Notes: generated by a model from the sequence alone, not told the origin. A stretch of DNA of 64,000 nt from Exserohilum rostratum (GCA_026367775.1 CP111151.1:4960001-5024000); one strand, 5' to 3'; shown: positions 46,413-58,943, numbered from the stretch's first letter. Numbers and translations: made by a program.

Positions 46413-47432
46413 ATGTCTCGACTGCGCATCCTCCTCAATCGCACGCCCTTCACATCCCCATGCCAAATCCCGCGCCAATCCCTCCGCCATGCCCGCAACA
46501 TCCCCACTCTCGACCTCCCCCTCCAATCCCGCATCCGCTGGTCCTACCTCTGGTACGCCAGCATCCTCGCCCTAGGAATTACAACCGGCATGGGCGCTCG
46601 CCATTTCGCTGCTCCTCTCGGTCTCCCAGAGCCAGGCACACACGACGACGAGCTGATCCTTGATTCCCTCAGCCGCGACGTGGACGCCCTTGAAATTGTC
46701 CAATCGCTGCGCTCCCAATCCTACAATCTCCATACCGACACGGCACTCCGGTCAGGTCCGGGTCTTACTTCTGCGCCGCGACCGGGTAGCCGCAAGATAT
46801 CCGCGTACAAAGGGTGGTTGGAGCTGGATTTGGAGTTTGGGCGGGAAAACGATGGTAAGAAAGGTGTACTTGGTGTGATGAGTGGGGCGAGGGGATTGGG
46901 TGTGCAAAGGGCGTTTTGGAATGCAGAGACGAGAGAAATGGTGGCGGTGGTGTGGATTGGAGGTGGATTGAGCGGGTGGCCGGGTGTTGCGCATGGAGGG
47001 GCGATAGCGACGATTTTTGAGGAGGTGTTTGCAAGGATGGTCAAGGGGCCGGATGGGATTATTGGTATGTATTGCAATTCTATCTTTTCTTTTAGGTTCC
47101 ATGTCAAAGATACGTTGTTCCAAGGCATGTGTGCTAACAACTGTGTAGAGCCCGTCCACCGCCCAGACTCGCTCTCTCTCACCTACGCAAAGCCAACACA
47201 TAGCCTGGATTTCTACATTATCCGCGCCTCCTTCTCGAAACCTGACTTGCCGCAATCTGAGCCCCCGCCTGAGCCGGAATCAGAGCCTACGAAGAGTTGG
47301 TTGTCGTGGCTGTCGCCTAAGAAGGATCTTACGAAAAAGGGTGGAGCTGGACAAGAGGAAATTATTGGTACGCTGGAGAGCATAAAGGGTGATTTATGTG
47401 TCAAGGCTAAGGCTACATTTGGTGGGGCATGA
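46413..47432 (+). CDS. Mitochondrial hotdog-fold thioesterase family protein
   Basis: PaaI/4HBT-type thioesterase superfamily protein, predicted to hydrolyse or bind an acyl-CoA in mitochondria. Exons 46413-47064 and 47149-47432 give 311 residues; splicing restores DGII-EPVHRPDSLSL. The ATG at 46413 was chosen as the first true ATG in the frame. The Arg-rich, acid-poor N-terminus (MSRLRILLNRTP, RQSLRHARN) looks like a mitochondrial presequence. It is followed by one membrane helix (YLWYASILALGITTG). The hotdog motif GWPGVAHGGAIATIFEE is clear. An insertion rich in Pro and Glu (SEPPPEPESEPTKSW) interrupts the C-terminal strand region, as in fungal relatives. The final IKGDLCVKAKATF strand closes the fold. 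The substrate is unknown. Confidence 0.85.
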   Translation: MSRLRILLNRTPFTSPCQIPRQSLRHARNIPTLDLPLQSRIRWSYLWYASILALGITTGMGARHFAAPLGLPEPGTHDDELILDSLSRDVDALEIVQSLRSQSYNLHTDTALRSGPGLTSAPRPGSRKISAYKGWLELDLEFGRENDGKKGVLGVMSGARGLGVQRAFWNAETREMVAVVWIGGGLSGWPGVAHGGAIATIFEEVFARMVKGPDGIIGMYCNSIFSFRFHVKDTLFQGMCANNCVEPVHRPDSLSLTYAKPTHSLDFYIIRASFSKPDLPQSEPPPEPESEPTKSWLSWLSPKKDLTKKGGAGQEEIIGTLESIKGDLCVKAKATFGGA

Positions 47433-48008
47433 TGTGGTTGGAAATGAGAAAGGGGAGGGGAAGTGTAGGTAGTAGTGATTGTGCTGCTGAGATACCCGAG
47501 ATGAAAATGTAAGATTTTGAATGAAGGTTTGTTACTTTTCCAGACTTTATTTACCATATCGATATGGAAACGTAACTAGTAGGTAGTTTCTGGTAGCTAT
47601 GTCTTACTTGTTGTTATTACCTTCTAATGAAGTCTAGAAGTCACTGCCACAATAGGCCTCATTGTCGACCTGCATGTTTGCGCTTGCGTCATGGGTGCCT
47701 GCGACTACCTCGCAATAGTTGGCTCCTTCTCTCATACTCTTGCTACGATTGATTCAGCCCAATTACGAACCTAACATTGTTCAGCGGTTCAACTTTCACT
47801 CTGCATCTAGCTCGCTCGCTTCTCTCTTTGTCATTGTCTCTAAGGCCGTGCAATGGTTTGCTTACATACTGCAACCACTCACTGACTTTACAACTGCTCT
47901 GAATATACAACACGCATGCGTACAACTGACAGCTCAACTTTTCTTACCACGATCGCCATATATTGAGGGATCAAGCTGCCTAAACCCAATCACCTTCACC
48001 CGGTCAGC
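47433..48008. other. Intergenic, TRP/FLC promoter
   Basis: About 580 bp with no supportable gene. It is presumed to hold the promoter and leader of the downstream gene. Confidence 0.6.
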
Positions 48009-50818
48009 ATGCGCATGCACGAGTACATCTCATTTCTGCTGGCGATTTACCTATCGCTTCTTCTCTTTTCCAGTCTTACCGTCGCCCATGAGATCGAATA
48101 CGTACCTGCAATAATCGACAGCGAACGCGTGCGAGTAAGAGACGATAGACAACCCTCCCTCTACACTGCCGATTATGGAGATTGCCTTGGTGAGAGCGCC
48201 ATCAACGTCACGCGATTCGATGCGGCCTACTACAAAGACAACAGGACAATCATGTTTCATCTAGCGGGAGAGACGGCTTTGGGAGAAGACGACATCATGA
48301 TGAACATTGGCGTATTTGCATATGGGGAGAGCCGGTTTGACCTTACATTTGATCCATGCAACGCCAACATCTGGAGGTGATCGGCCGTCCCTTCAACCAA
48401 GAAGAATTTCTAATAGGATGTAGTGCCTGTCCAATTCGAGCCGGAGCCCCGATCGAGGCTGCAGGCATCATACCAATCAGCCAGCAAGACGTTGCGGGAA
48501 TTCCAGAGGTGGCATTGAGCATTCCTGATTTCGAAGGCCAGGCTATCTTGCGTATATTTTCAAACTCAACTCAGAATGAGATTGGCTGCTTTGCGGCGCA
48601 AATCACGAATGGCTATACTTTTCAACAACAAGCCGCTGTCAGTACGATCCTAGGGACGTTTACTCTTCTGGCCATTGTCTCGTCTTTTGCAACTGCCGCA
48701 TACGGCTCCCAAATACTCGACATACGTAGGCATTATGCCCATTCCATGTCTTTATCGGTCGTTTTCGCCGTGTGGCATCACATCTTCTACAGCGGAGCAC
48801 TGTCGGTGAACTGGCCGAGTGTCCTCGTGGCCTTCTGGAGTAACTACGCCTGGGCCGGAGGAATGATTTACTACGAGCCAATGCAGAACATGATCAACGA
48901 CTTCATCGGCTCGAACAAGGGCAACACGTCGCAAGTTGGAGCTGCCGGAACGGGCGAGATTAATCCACATGTTGGCGGAGGAATCGACATTCACAAGATA
49001 TACAGGCGGAACGCCTTGCCTTTAGAGCTGGACCTCCAGACTGCTATCTCCAAACGCCATCTAGTCGATGAAAATACTGGGTTCAAGTACTATGGACAAC
49101 CGCTCAAGCCTGGACTGCCACTTCCGGGGAATTATTCTGGGTTTGCTGGTACATTGGCAACGCAGCGGATTCCAGCAAGTAACGCCTTTATGACTGGACT
49201 TCTCTGGCTTCTGGTCTTGGTGGGATGCGCTATCGTCCTCATACTCGCCCTCAAATTATCCATCGAATGTCTGAGCAGACTCCGCATCGTTCATCAGGAT
49301 CTCTTTCAATACTTTCGGCGCCATTATCTCGCGTACGTTGCGGCAACCCTACTACGCCTCACATTCATGAGTTTCTTCACGATGACATTCCTTGCACTGT
49401 TCCAATTCTCGTATCTGGCTTTGGCAGGTCCTGTTGCTATCGCATGTGTAGTCTTCGTCGTCGTGGTCTTTGGTGTGGGGAGCATTGCAGCATACGCTTG
49501 TTTCTCCAGGCTCCACCTTAGAAAGTACGTGTCTGAACCAGATCGACTTAACATTTCAAAGCGGCGATTGTCCAAGATCATCCCCTGGTACAGTATCTCG
49601 AGGAATAGTCAGACGCCCCGTTCAGAAGACAACACATATGTCTTTTCAATTCTGTGGTGGAGGATACAAGCCACAGCGGACTCTACATCCATCCATTCCG
49701 ACAAAAGATACACCGCAAGGTTTGGATGGCTCGCTTCACGCTACAGGAGAAGCCAATGGTGGTTCTTTGTCGTGTGGCTATTGTATGAGTTCTTTCGAGC
49801 TGGTTTTCTCGCCGGTGCATCCAGTCAACCGCTGGTCCAGGTCTTTGGTCTACTGGCAATTGAAGTGATTGTGTTTTTCACCTTCATCGTCCTCCGGCCT
49901 TTTGAGGGACAGCGTTTGAACGTCCTGGCTGTCTATCTCCTCGGTTTCAGCAAGGTTAGCACTACCGCGCTGTCGGCAGCCTTTGATACACGATTCGGTC
50001 TCCCTCGGATTCTTGCAACAGTGATTGGAATCATCATCATTATTATCCAGGGCCCTCTGACCATCGCGATGATGGTTCTTATACTGATTGGAGCTACCTC
50101 CAGTTACATGTCGGTCTTGCGCAATCGGACAGAAATCAAGCCGAAGAGCTGGAACTCAACCCGCGAGAAGTACTTTGCGCACATGGATTTCGCGGAGCAC
50201 GATATCCCACGACCAAGACCGCGCCCGGTTTCAGTACACTCTATGCCAGAAGTGCCAACGGCTCCATACTTTGAGGTAAAGCAAGTGAAGCGGGTCCCCA
50301 AGATTGAAGATGAAGACGATGAGTTCATGGAGGAGATCAATCGAGACCCTTACTCAAGCCAACAACTACTATTGCCTCATCAATACGCTTTCGGGTATGC
50401 GGGCCGGCAATCGCAGCGCAGCAGAACAGATAGCCTTCAGTCGCAGGTCTCTTCATCGAGCTTTCCACGGGCAGCGCGCTTGCATCGTCCAAGCTGGAGC
50501 ACGCAAGATCACAATGACGCAATTGGACCCAGACGTGACAGGGCCATGAGCAACACTAGCCACAGCACCCGACTAGGGGATGGGGAGAACGATGAGATCA
50601 AGCCAAGCGCAAGTCCCTGTGGGGTTTCGAAACGGTCGGATGCTCCCGTTATCTCTTTGCATGGACCTCCAGATGGAGACGGCATCGGGCCTGCGGAGAC
50701 TAGGGCAGCGAGTCGGCTGACATCGATCTCACGGGCAAGTTCGAGGCCTCGACTTGACGCTAGGATCAGCGAAGAAGATATAGTACCTTCTCCCGGAAAG
50801 ACAGACATTACGAGATGA
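48009..50818 (+). CDS. TRP/FLC-type integral membrane protein with ML-like domain
   Basis: Member of the fungal TRP-like family (yeast Flc1-3, fission yeast Pkd2), which acts in the ER, vacuole or plasma membrane in calcium, haem/FAD transport and wall integrity. Exon 1 (48009-48376) and exon 2 (48424-50818) give 920 residues. The acceptor at 48422-48423 was chosen because it alone restores the frame: CNANIW-SACPIRAGAPIE. A 47-nt intron with a CTAAT branch site results. A signal peptide (about residues 1-26) is followed by a luminal ML-like domain with paired Cys and N-glycosylation sites (NVT, NST). About nine hydrophobic helices follow (for example TGLLWLLVLVGCAIVLI and ILATVIGIIIIIIQGPLTI). 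The C-terminal 220 residues are hydrophilic and Ser/Arg/Asp-rich, likely cytosolic. The family and fold are clear; the transported species is not. Confidence 0.9.
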
Positions 50819-53324
50819 AGCATGGTTGGTAAGCATAGTGAGAGCAGTGATATTACAACACCAGCAGAAGCAAAGACGATACCCGAATGCATCCTCATGC
50901 AACAGCTTTCGACCAGGTTAACGCAGTAGGACTACGGTGAACTAAACCGCATCAGCCATACGTTACGGTCTATCTGTACCCAGCACAGCATCAGTCGCGA
51001 ACATGGATTGCTTTGTCTTATCGGCTGAATACATATGTGCATAGGGGTAGAAAGGCGATAGATTGTGTCATTTTCTTGAACGACATGGGGTTATGACACG
51101 CATCTCCGGTGGTGGGTGACGGAGATGATGCTTGTATTTGATTTAGGGAGTTGGATGTGGTATGTTATGATTTGCATGCTTAGTGAAAGTATTGAAAGGT
51201 AGAACAGTAGTAGATAGTAACAAGGAACTTCAACATGCAGCAATGCCAGTAGGATGGGAAAAGTCGCGTGGTTGAGCATAAGCATGAATGACGTGGTTGC
51301 ACCGTGTCAGGGTCAGGGTCAAGGTGACAATCCAGATCAGACCAGACCCAGACCCACTTTGGGGAGGGGGGAGACGGGCAAGTCCGAGAACAGTGACAAT
51401 GCAGAACTGCAGCGGTGAGCACACCGACAGCAGCACGTATGTACTCGAAGCACCTCGAAGCCACTCGAAGCCACTCGAAACCCACGCGAAATGAGAGAGT
51501 AATTTCCACCGTCCGCCATCAAGGTTCACAGCCGCACCTGGGGCCTCTTTTCCGCGCTGGCGCACAAACCAAACCAAGCCTAAGCCTAAACCTAACCTAG
51601 CCCATCGGGAAATGCAATAAACCCCATGAGCAAAATATGTGCACATATGCATGGGAGATTAGCAGAAATGCGATTCCGATGCCACTCTGTCACACCGAAA
51701 AGTTTATCACTACATAGTTAGTAAGTAGTGTTAATAAGCTCTCTCGCACGAGCCAGCATGATGCTATTGCTGCTGCCAGTACCAGCCACCAGACACCCAA
51801 GAATCTGGAATTCAGAGTTCAGAGCTTTGGTCACATGTGCATGCTCATACATGGGTTTTTCCAGGTGCACAAGGGGGCATGCAAGATGTGGGCTTTTTGC
51901 AAGGACGGGCATCTAGATGCGGATTAGTGCCCGGGAGCAGGCAGCGCACTATGACCGCATCGGCATCAGCACTACTATCAATCGTCATCTGTGCTTTGCG
52001 AGCGAGCGAGCGAACGAACGAGTAAGTGATGCGAGAAAAAAGCACAGATGGGAAGCGGAAGTAGTTCGACATGGGTAAATCGGGAGGGGGGAAACGAGAA
52101 ACCATGCATCATCTTTCCGTATCGTATCGGGGGATATCGCATGCCTCCCATGTCCCCATGTCACCCCGTGTCCGTGTGTAGTAAATTATGTGTGGCGTCA
52201 CAACTTGGCGAGTCGCGAACAGAGGTCTGGAAGGCGGTCTGTTGGGTTGAAAGCATTAACAGTACACGTCACGTTGACTCGTTGGGAGGGGGTGATCACA
52301 GGCTTGTTTGGGGGGAATGCAGCGGCATAGTTGTGCCGGATAAGAAGGTTTTTTTTGGAGGAGGGGAGGGGGTGGTTGGGATGGGTGGCCCCCAACAGGG
52401 TCATTGTTGCAGCGAAGATGGCTGTTTTGAGCGGGAGCGGTGGTGCGATCAGCGTGGTAACGCGTGGCTCTGTACTACTCTAGCATGTGTAAGCAAAGGG
52501 GACGACGGTTCGGATTACTTGCTCCGTTCGCCGCATAGTATGATGAGCACATGTTCTCGATGTGAGCGTCGATGTTGACGTCTTTTTTTTTCTGTCTGCG
52601 CAAATCCCCCCAGTTCCCTTGTCTTCCCTCATAGGCTCCAGCCACTGCGTGCTCGCCGATCAGCTACCCGATTTGGCCATGGGAGTGACGTCGGTCTTGT
52701 TTAAGGTTGTGGCGCAAAAGGCCGCCCCGCTTTGGGACCGGGAAGCCAAGCAGGGATGGACCCAGTCTTGCGTCACTGCATCGAGCCATCTTTGCTGTCC
52801 ATCTTTACCGCTTGCGTCCATGCTTTGATGAGACAAGGCGCCCCAAAACCTGCCTTTTTGTTTTTTGACCGCTGACGTTGGGGGGAGGGGGGGACACACT
52901 TTCTTACCGGTCAAGTCAGCTGCAGGCCTGGAATTTGACGGGGCGGGAAATTTTGGGGCGACGCACCCACTTGGGGCGCGTGCCTTGACGCTGCTTGTGT
53001 GTGGTGTGCCGCTGCTGCTATCAATCGAGAGATGAGGTTGAGCGGAAACGGAAAGGGAACTGCTGTGCTGGTTGCTGCAAGTTCAGGCACGGACCAAAGT
53101 GACGTAGCGTTTTGTCCATGGCAGGCGACAGGCACACCTTGTTTGCTACAATCATATAAGGGCCCATTAACGTTTCTTTGTTGTCCCTCTCACACTCCAC
53201 ACAAACACTCACCGCTCATACATCGAACCTACAAAAAACAAACTCCTCGTTACCTTTCCCCCTCCTACAACCAATACCAACCACACCCACTGAATAGCGC
53301 GTCCCGCGACACAACACCGCCAAA
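50819..53324. other. Intergenic with degenerate short repeats
   Basis: About 2.5 kb with no supportable gene. Short repeats occur: GGGTCA units (51306-51325), CTCGAAGCCA units (51446-51480), and a CCTAAG/CCTAAA run (51578-51598). A TATAA box at 53155-53159 lies 166 bp before the small gene's ATG. Confidence 0.5.
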
Positions 53325-53588
53325 ATGGGTGCCGTCGTATCCTGCATCAAGTCAATTGTATGTCTCTCCGCTACACTCTCACATCTAGCTTTCGCGCAGT
53401 CGCACTAACACAACCTCTAGTTCCGCACCATCGGAAACTGCATCATGGCCATTGTTAACGCCATTGCTGCTGGTCTCAAGGCAATCATCAACGCCATTGT
53501 CTCGCTCTTCGGCATCATCATCAGCTGCCTGACTTGCGGCCGTGGCGGCGGCGGCAGGAGGCGCACGACGCATACGAGCAGAGTCTAG
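53325..53588 (+). CDS. Small (66-residue) hydrophobic protein with lipid-anchor-like N-terminus
   Basis: Function unknown. Exons 53325-53357 and 53421-53588 join exactly between codons. The protein starts MGAVVSCIKSIFRTIGNC; the Gly2 context and nearby Cys7 fit an N-myristoylation plus palmitoylation signal, although this is a prediction. The middle is a helix of alternating Ile/Ala/Asn (AIVNAIAAGLKAIINAIVSL) with an amphipathic or transmembrane look, followed by IISCLTCG. The tail is basic and Gly/Arg-rich (GRGGGGRRRTTHTSRV). The leader is C/A-rich with a TATA box at the proper distance, and the gene body uses clean C-ending codons, so it looks highly expressed. Similar tiny proteins are known as lineage-restricted fungal hypotheticals. 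A role at a membrane is inferred. Confidence 0.75.
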
Positions 53589-54773
53589 CAGGACCCGTAC
53601 CACACTCATGAGCCAAAGCCCACACTGACATGAACGTACGTTTCCGACCTACATATCAGCACGGCGCATGAGGCGGTACGGGTTACTGTTGAGATTTCCT
53701 TTTTCCTTTGTTTGTTCTTGTCTTGCGCCGTTGAGAAGGAGCGGTTATACCCATGGAGTGGAGGATGATTCGAAAGAGAATGTGGTAATGATCATGGCAT
53801 GGCATGGAAAGCGAGCGAACGACCTCTTTTTGCTTCTACAATTGTTTTTACTACACCACTTTTATTGTACGGTCTGTCAGAGAGAAGATGGATGCGAAGG
53901 GAAGTGGGAGAAAACGTCAAGGACTGCAAGTCAGTTTTTGGTTCACGACCTGAGCATAGATTGATACCCCCAGCTTTGATTGAATGGACCCTACTTTAAT
54001 CATTTTACTCTTTTGCTTAATCATGTGATTGTTCTCGATGAGTCCATCGCTCATTTTACCACTTGAGGATAAGCAATACAGGCGAAATGCTATTCACAAA
54101 AAATCAAAGTTTATCAGACATGAAAAAAAATGAAGTTTTCTCGCATGTCGTCCACTGGCCTCACGCTACACATCCATAGTCTCTACGCCTAGACGGGCGC
54201 CGTCGCAGCACCACCGTCTCCAATTTCTCCCCACCCGCATGCAAGACATAGCTCGAGCGCATGGGCGGCCCGGCTCACATACATAGCAACAGTACTAGTA
54301 CTAGTACTAGAATAATAGCGCTCGCTAACTAAGCCCTAAAACCCCCTTCTTAGCAGAACCCCTCCAATCTATTCGAGATGAAATAATAAACCTACCCTCG
54401 CTTATAGCTTGTTTCACGTCGGACTGGGGTGGTGTGGTGTGGGAGGAAAAAGAAAGAGATGAATGAAAAGATGATGAAAGAGACGGATTAGGTGTTGTCA
54501 TGGTGTGATGTTGGTGATGGATGGATTAAGAGTCAAATCAATCTGAATATATTCACATTGCATATACCACCTATCTCAACATACGAAATTTCAAGCACAG
54601 AACAAACATTCATTGCACTCCACTCTTTCAGCTTACATACATCTCAAAATCAACAAATTTTGACACAAAGACTTGATAATATGGGTATCAAAAATGTACT
54701 CTGCCAGACTAGAATTTCCCTTCCTCTACATGTACCCCCTAGAATATGTGTAATATGCTTTTTTTTTCTCTTC
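53589..54773. other. 3' flank region between converging genes
   Basis: About 1.2 kb with no supportable gene. A TACTAG array lies at 54292-54310. The region ends at the stop of the minus-strand PQY-rich protein. Confidence 0.55.
54292..54310 (+). repeat. TACTAG hexamer repeat
   Basis: Three units of GTACTA; each is self-complementary, so the array is a near-palindrome. Confidence 0.75.
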
Positions 54774-56355
54774 TTATATTTCCCTATATGATCCATCCAC
54801 TGCCTTCCTGCTTACACCCGTGTACTGCGGTTGTTGTGGCTGTGACTGTTGCTGTTGTTCAGCTCCCGGCGTAAAAGCTCGGTATGGCTGTTGTGCTGGC
54901 ATCTGCGGTGCGGGCGACTTGCGGTCTGCTACCGTATCTGCTGCAGGTGTGTAGGAACGCTGGCCTGGGTATGCTGGTGCCGGCGTTGTTGATTCTTGGG
55001 CCGGGCGGCCTGGAATCAGTGACGGAGGTGGTGACGCTGGTGATGCTGGTAGCGCTGGTTTTTCAACTGGCGCTGGGTCGTGTGTGTGGTATGATGGGGC
55101 TATGCTTGCGTTGTAGCCATATGTGTTCGAGGCTGGTGGTGGAGCCTGGTAATCATCGTAGCTGGGCGCTTCATGGTACTCTTGTCGGCCATAGGTATCT
55201 TGCACGTTCTGGTATGGCGCTGGCTGGTTGTATTGTGCTGGCTGGTTGTACGATGCTGGCTGACCGTATGATGTTTGCGACTGGTTGTACGATGCTGGTA
55301 GCTCACTGTATTCGCTCAGTTGGTCACGCGAGTTGTATGCTGTATTCGGACCTGGTGACTGTCGACCGTACGGCTGTTGTTGGTATGGGTTCTGTTGCTG
55401 TTGGCCATATCCTGCACCTGCACCGTACACTGGAGATACGTTCTGTGCAGGCGAGCCTTGCCGATATCTGTCTTGCTGACCGTACGGCTGGCCGTATGGG
55501 CCCTGGTTGTTGTACGGCGCAGATTCGCCCCCATAAGCGTTGTTCTGTTGGTAACCGTAGTTGTCTCCCCGCTGCGAAACCGGGGACCTGCCCGGACCAG
55601 GAGATCGCCTTTGTCCTGGTACTGCTGCTGCGGCTGCGCCTCTCATAGATCCACTTGTCACGCTGCCATTGCGATCCAGCCTGTCCAACTCCACATCTCC
55701 CTTCTTTTCTGGCACAGGCTGTTCCTCCACTTCAATCTGTACGTCTCGCCCCTCTTTCCAGGTTGGCATGGCGGGAAGGGCATCTTCATTGACCACAGCC
55801 TTGGACGAATCAAACGTGGCGAATTGCGGTCTTTCCGGTTGCGCTGACGGTGCGGGTGCGAAAGTCGGCATGGGATTCGATCGGTATTGTTGATTTACTG
55901 GTCTCGGGTCCAGTGGAGGTGGCGGTGGCGCGGCGGCATGTGCTTGGGCATAGGGATTTGCAGGAGGCATGGCGTACGACTGAGGATAGGGGGCTGGTGT
56001 GTCGCTCTTGATGCGCTTGTGAGATCGCCTCCCGCTGCCACTACAGCAACAAGTGCAGCATCTAAAGCAGCAGCAGGCGCATTCGGCACCACAACATATG
56101 CATCGGGCGATGCAGGTGATTACGGAGAAGAGAATGAGGCCGCCAATGATGATTGCGACAATGGCTGGCCACCTGGGGGATGTGAGCTTGAGGAAGACGG
56201 CCGCGAACAGGCCTTGGTACGCACTTGCAGTAAGATTTGGCCATGCAGTTGTCCCATGATGAGAGAGTGTTTTTTGCCTCGTCAAAGGGGTTCTGGCGCG
56301 CGAACAGCGAGCGCGCAAGTAACAAAGGCATGGCGATGTCTCCGAGCGACGGCAA
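54774..56355 (-). CDS. Single-pass membrane protein, Cys-rich juxtamembrane and PQY-rich tail
   Basis: Fungal family sometimes labelled fibroin-3-related; function unknown. Exons 56355-56225 and 56172-54774 give 509 residues; splicing restores AKSYCK-WPAIVAIII. The ATG at 56355 was chosen because it gives the conserved short extracellular part (LFARQNPFDEAKNTLSSWDN). One membrane helix (PAIVAIIIGGLILFSVITCI) follows. Directly after it comes a Cys cluster (CICCGAECACCCFRCCTCCC), a likely multi-palmitoylation site. The rest (about 400 residues) is low-complexity Pro/Gln/Tyr/Ser, with SYNQ, QPASYNQPAQYNQPAPYQN and YGQQ repeats, probably disordered and cytosolic. The layout suggests a membrane-tethered scaffold near the wall or septum. 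Confidence 0.82.
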
Positions 56356-57994
56356 GGTCGCAGCTGACAGACGGGAACAAAAGCGTCAAGACAGTCTGCT
56401 CCGGCCAGCGGGTGTAAGGAGAGGTGAATTGCGATGCGACGCTGGTGACGAGGCTAGGCTGAGCAGAGCATATGATGATCGACGGCAAATGGCGAGCGTC
56501 ACATGGCTCCTAGGACTGTCGCATCAGGGAAGAAAGCATGAAGAGAGCGACAAGACGCCAGTGTGAGCCGCTCTCCTTGAATGAAGCTCGTTGCTCAAGG
56601 CGAAACGTCCCTGAAGCTCGGAAGGGGCGGCAAATGGCCGAGCACCCTTGCGACGCGTTTCGGTGGCTGAGTAGCCGCTTGTTGAGTCTGGCGCGCCAAT
56701 AGGCCACCCGTTCCCCGCGCCATTCTGCGGGCGGGAAGTCAGGAAGACGACCTGCCTGTACTGTGCAAGCAGACGCGCGTAGAGGCGGGCACAGAGTTAT
56801 CTTCTTTGCGTCGTGATGCTGTGCCGCAGTGCATTAGACTTTGCCAATGCTGACAGTGCCATCAGAAGCGGGGAGCCTTGGCGGAGAACTCGTGGGAACC
56901 ATGATCAGCGTTAGGCGTGCTGTGCGACGGGAACGGGGCGCTCAATGCTGCCCAAGAATAGACGGCCGGAAGCCTTTAATGCTCAGTGGCAGTGCATTGG
57001 TTGTGCCTTGAAGCGCCGTGTATAAATCTCGACGCCTATTAGTCGTGCCAAGGCCTCCACACCCTGATTCTTGTGCCTTATATTTAAGAGCAAAACGCCA
57101 TACTGCGTGCAAGACAGCTGCGCAATAGAAAATCACCCATGTGTGCTTTTTCTCGTGCAGTGGCGTTCAACAAGAGCAGAAGAAAGAAAATGGGTCGTGC
57201 CGTCCGATCCTTTTTCCCCTATACCTGCACCCGTTCGTAGTACCATCTTTGCACAAGGCTATCCAGTCGTTGTGGGTCCTGGAAACATGCATCACTAGCC
57301 AGACTCGTATATTTACATGGTGCATCTTCACAGTTAGCTGTTATGAAGTGAATCAACTCCACAAAATCCTACATGCCTTAGACCAATCGATACCACAGCG
57401 ACTGCGCCACGGATAACCCTCTCTCTCATCAAAGAAAGGCTATCAAAGGACCCGGAAGCGTCTCAGACGCGGGTCTCAGCAAAGCCGCCGCCCCAAACAC
57501 CAACACCTGTCACCAACATGACACAAGAGGAAGGGAAAAAAAAAACAAATGCCCGAAATACCTCATACACTAATGTCCAGCCATGCCTTGAATTGCGCAT
57601 GTCTTAGATCTCAGGCATGGTGCAGCGTAGCTCTACCAAACGCATTGCATATTTTACATACCTGCCTTGCCCCTTGCCTCTGCACTCTTGGTACTACATA
57701 CAATACCACCTACCCCGCACTAACCGCAAACGGACCACACCAATTACCACACTACGTACTCTCTAAGCTGGGCCCCGCCATATACACTGGCGTACCAGGT
57801 AGTCCCTATCAGCGTCCCTCACACCTACGTCACCGATCACGCCCGCGCCGTTTGCCTGCCTACATAACCAGCCCAACATGGCTTCTCAATTCCACACCCA
57901 GCAACTCACCACTTGAAAGAGCACTTGATACTCCATCTAAAAGTAAAAAAGACACCTACATTTCAAAACCAAAGTCCAAAGACCGAACTTCAAA
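56356..57994. other. Divergent promoter region, PQY-rich gene and 80-residue gene
   Basis: About 1.6 kb with no supportable gene; several short frames on both strands are not family-like. It holds the promoters of the two divergent genes. Confidence 0.5.
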
Positions 57995-58320
57995 ATGCCT
58001 GTCCACCCAGCTGAAGAGACCGCCACTGGCAGTACGTTCCTCCCTTGCATCTGCTTACGCACCTTCAGTCCTGTTCTCCTGGCAAAGTATCAACACTAAC
58101 ATTTCACGTCATAGACATCACCGACCAGGTCGCAAAGGAGTCCTCTGACTCAAACGCCTCCACCCACCAGCACCACGATACGGACAACCAAGCCACCTCT
58201 GGCGGTAGCCTGCACGCCCAAGCACACAAGGCAAACCCCGGCCCCGTCATGGCGGACAACATGCCCACACCTGCCAGCAAGGAGGAGCTGAAGAAGAGGG
58301 CTGAGGAGCTGAACAAATAG
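57995..58320 (+). CDS. Small hydrophilic protein (80 residues), unknown function
   Basis: Not assigned to a family. Exons 57995-58031 and 58115-58320 join in phase to give MPVHPAEETATG-NITDQVAKESSD and an 80-residue product. It is highly charged and polar with His- and Asn/Gln-rich parts (NASTHQHHDTDNQATSG) and an Ala/Glu/Lys helix at the end (SKEELKKRAEELNK). There are no Cys or Trp residues and no membrane segment. The composition resembles small, mostly disordered, stress-associated (LEA- or Hsp12-like) proteins, but there is no clear motif and this is only a suggestion. The start codon follows a C/A-rich leader (TTCAAA ATG), typical of well-expressed fungal genes. Confidence 0.72.
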
Positions 58321-58661
58321 ATACACACAGAGTAGTGGTAGTCAAAGTCGGTGAGGGGGAGTAATGAAGCATTAGTACGGATCCAAAACAGGAATAATAC
58401 ACTTATACGATCCATGTCTTTGTGCTTTTGTGTTGACGTGTATGCGAAAGTATGGTGTCTAGACTTACCCTAGGCAACTTGACCCAAGTTACAGTTTACT
58501 TGACGATACTATACCACACCACGCCCATACATCCTTGCACTACACGTACTCAATCTCACATGGTGGTACGTCACTCAAACACCAAGCACGCGGAACCAGA
58601 AACACATATAACACAAGGTCCAGAAATATTAGCATTCCTCGAATAAAACCTCGTATCGGGC

Positions 58662-58685
58662 TATATATATATATATATATATATA
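58662..58685 (+). repeat. TA dinucleotide repeat
   Basis: Twelve TA units. Confidence 0.95.
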
Positions 58686-58943
58686 AACCATCGATATATG
58701 AACAACAAAAACAAAACGGTAAACAAAACTCAAAATACAAATTTGCCTCCCACTTGCATACGATGTAAACGGAAGAAAAAAAAGTTCCAGTAATGGACAC
58801 CACTAGAGGAGGAAGAGAAAAAAAATTGTGTGACGACGATGTCAGGTCGGGTTCTACCAAGCAACGATGATGATGATGAATAGCAATAAGCCTCCCATGT
58901 CGCGCAGATGGCGACTGTACTGAACTAACTAGAAGGAAAAAAC

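Noticed and set aside
51578..51598. Interstitial telomere repeat (CCTAAG/CCTAAA run)
   Set aside because: Only three to four irregular units, not the CCCTAA fungal telomere unit; better seen as degenerate simple sequence.
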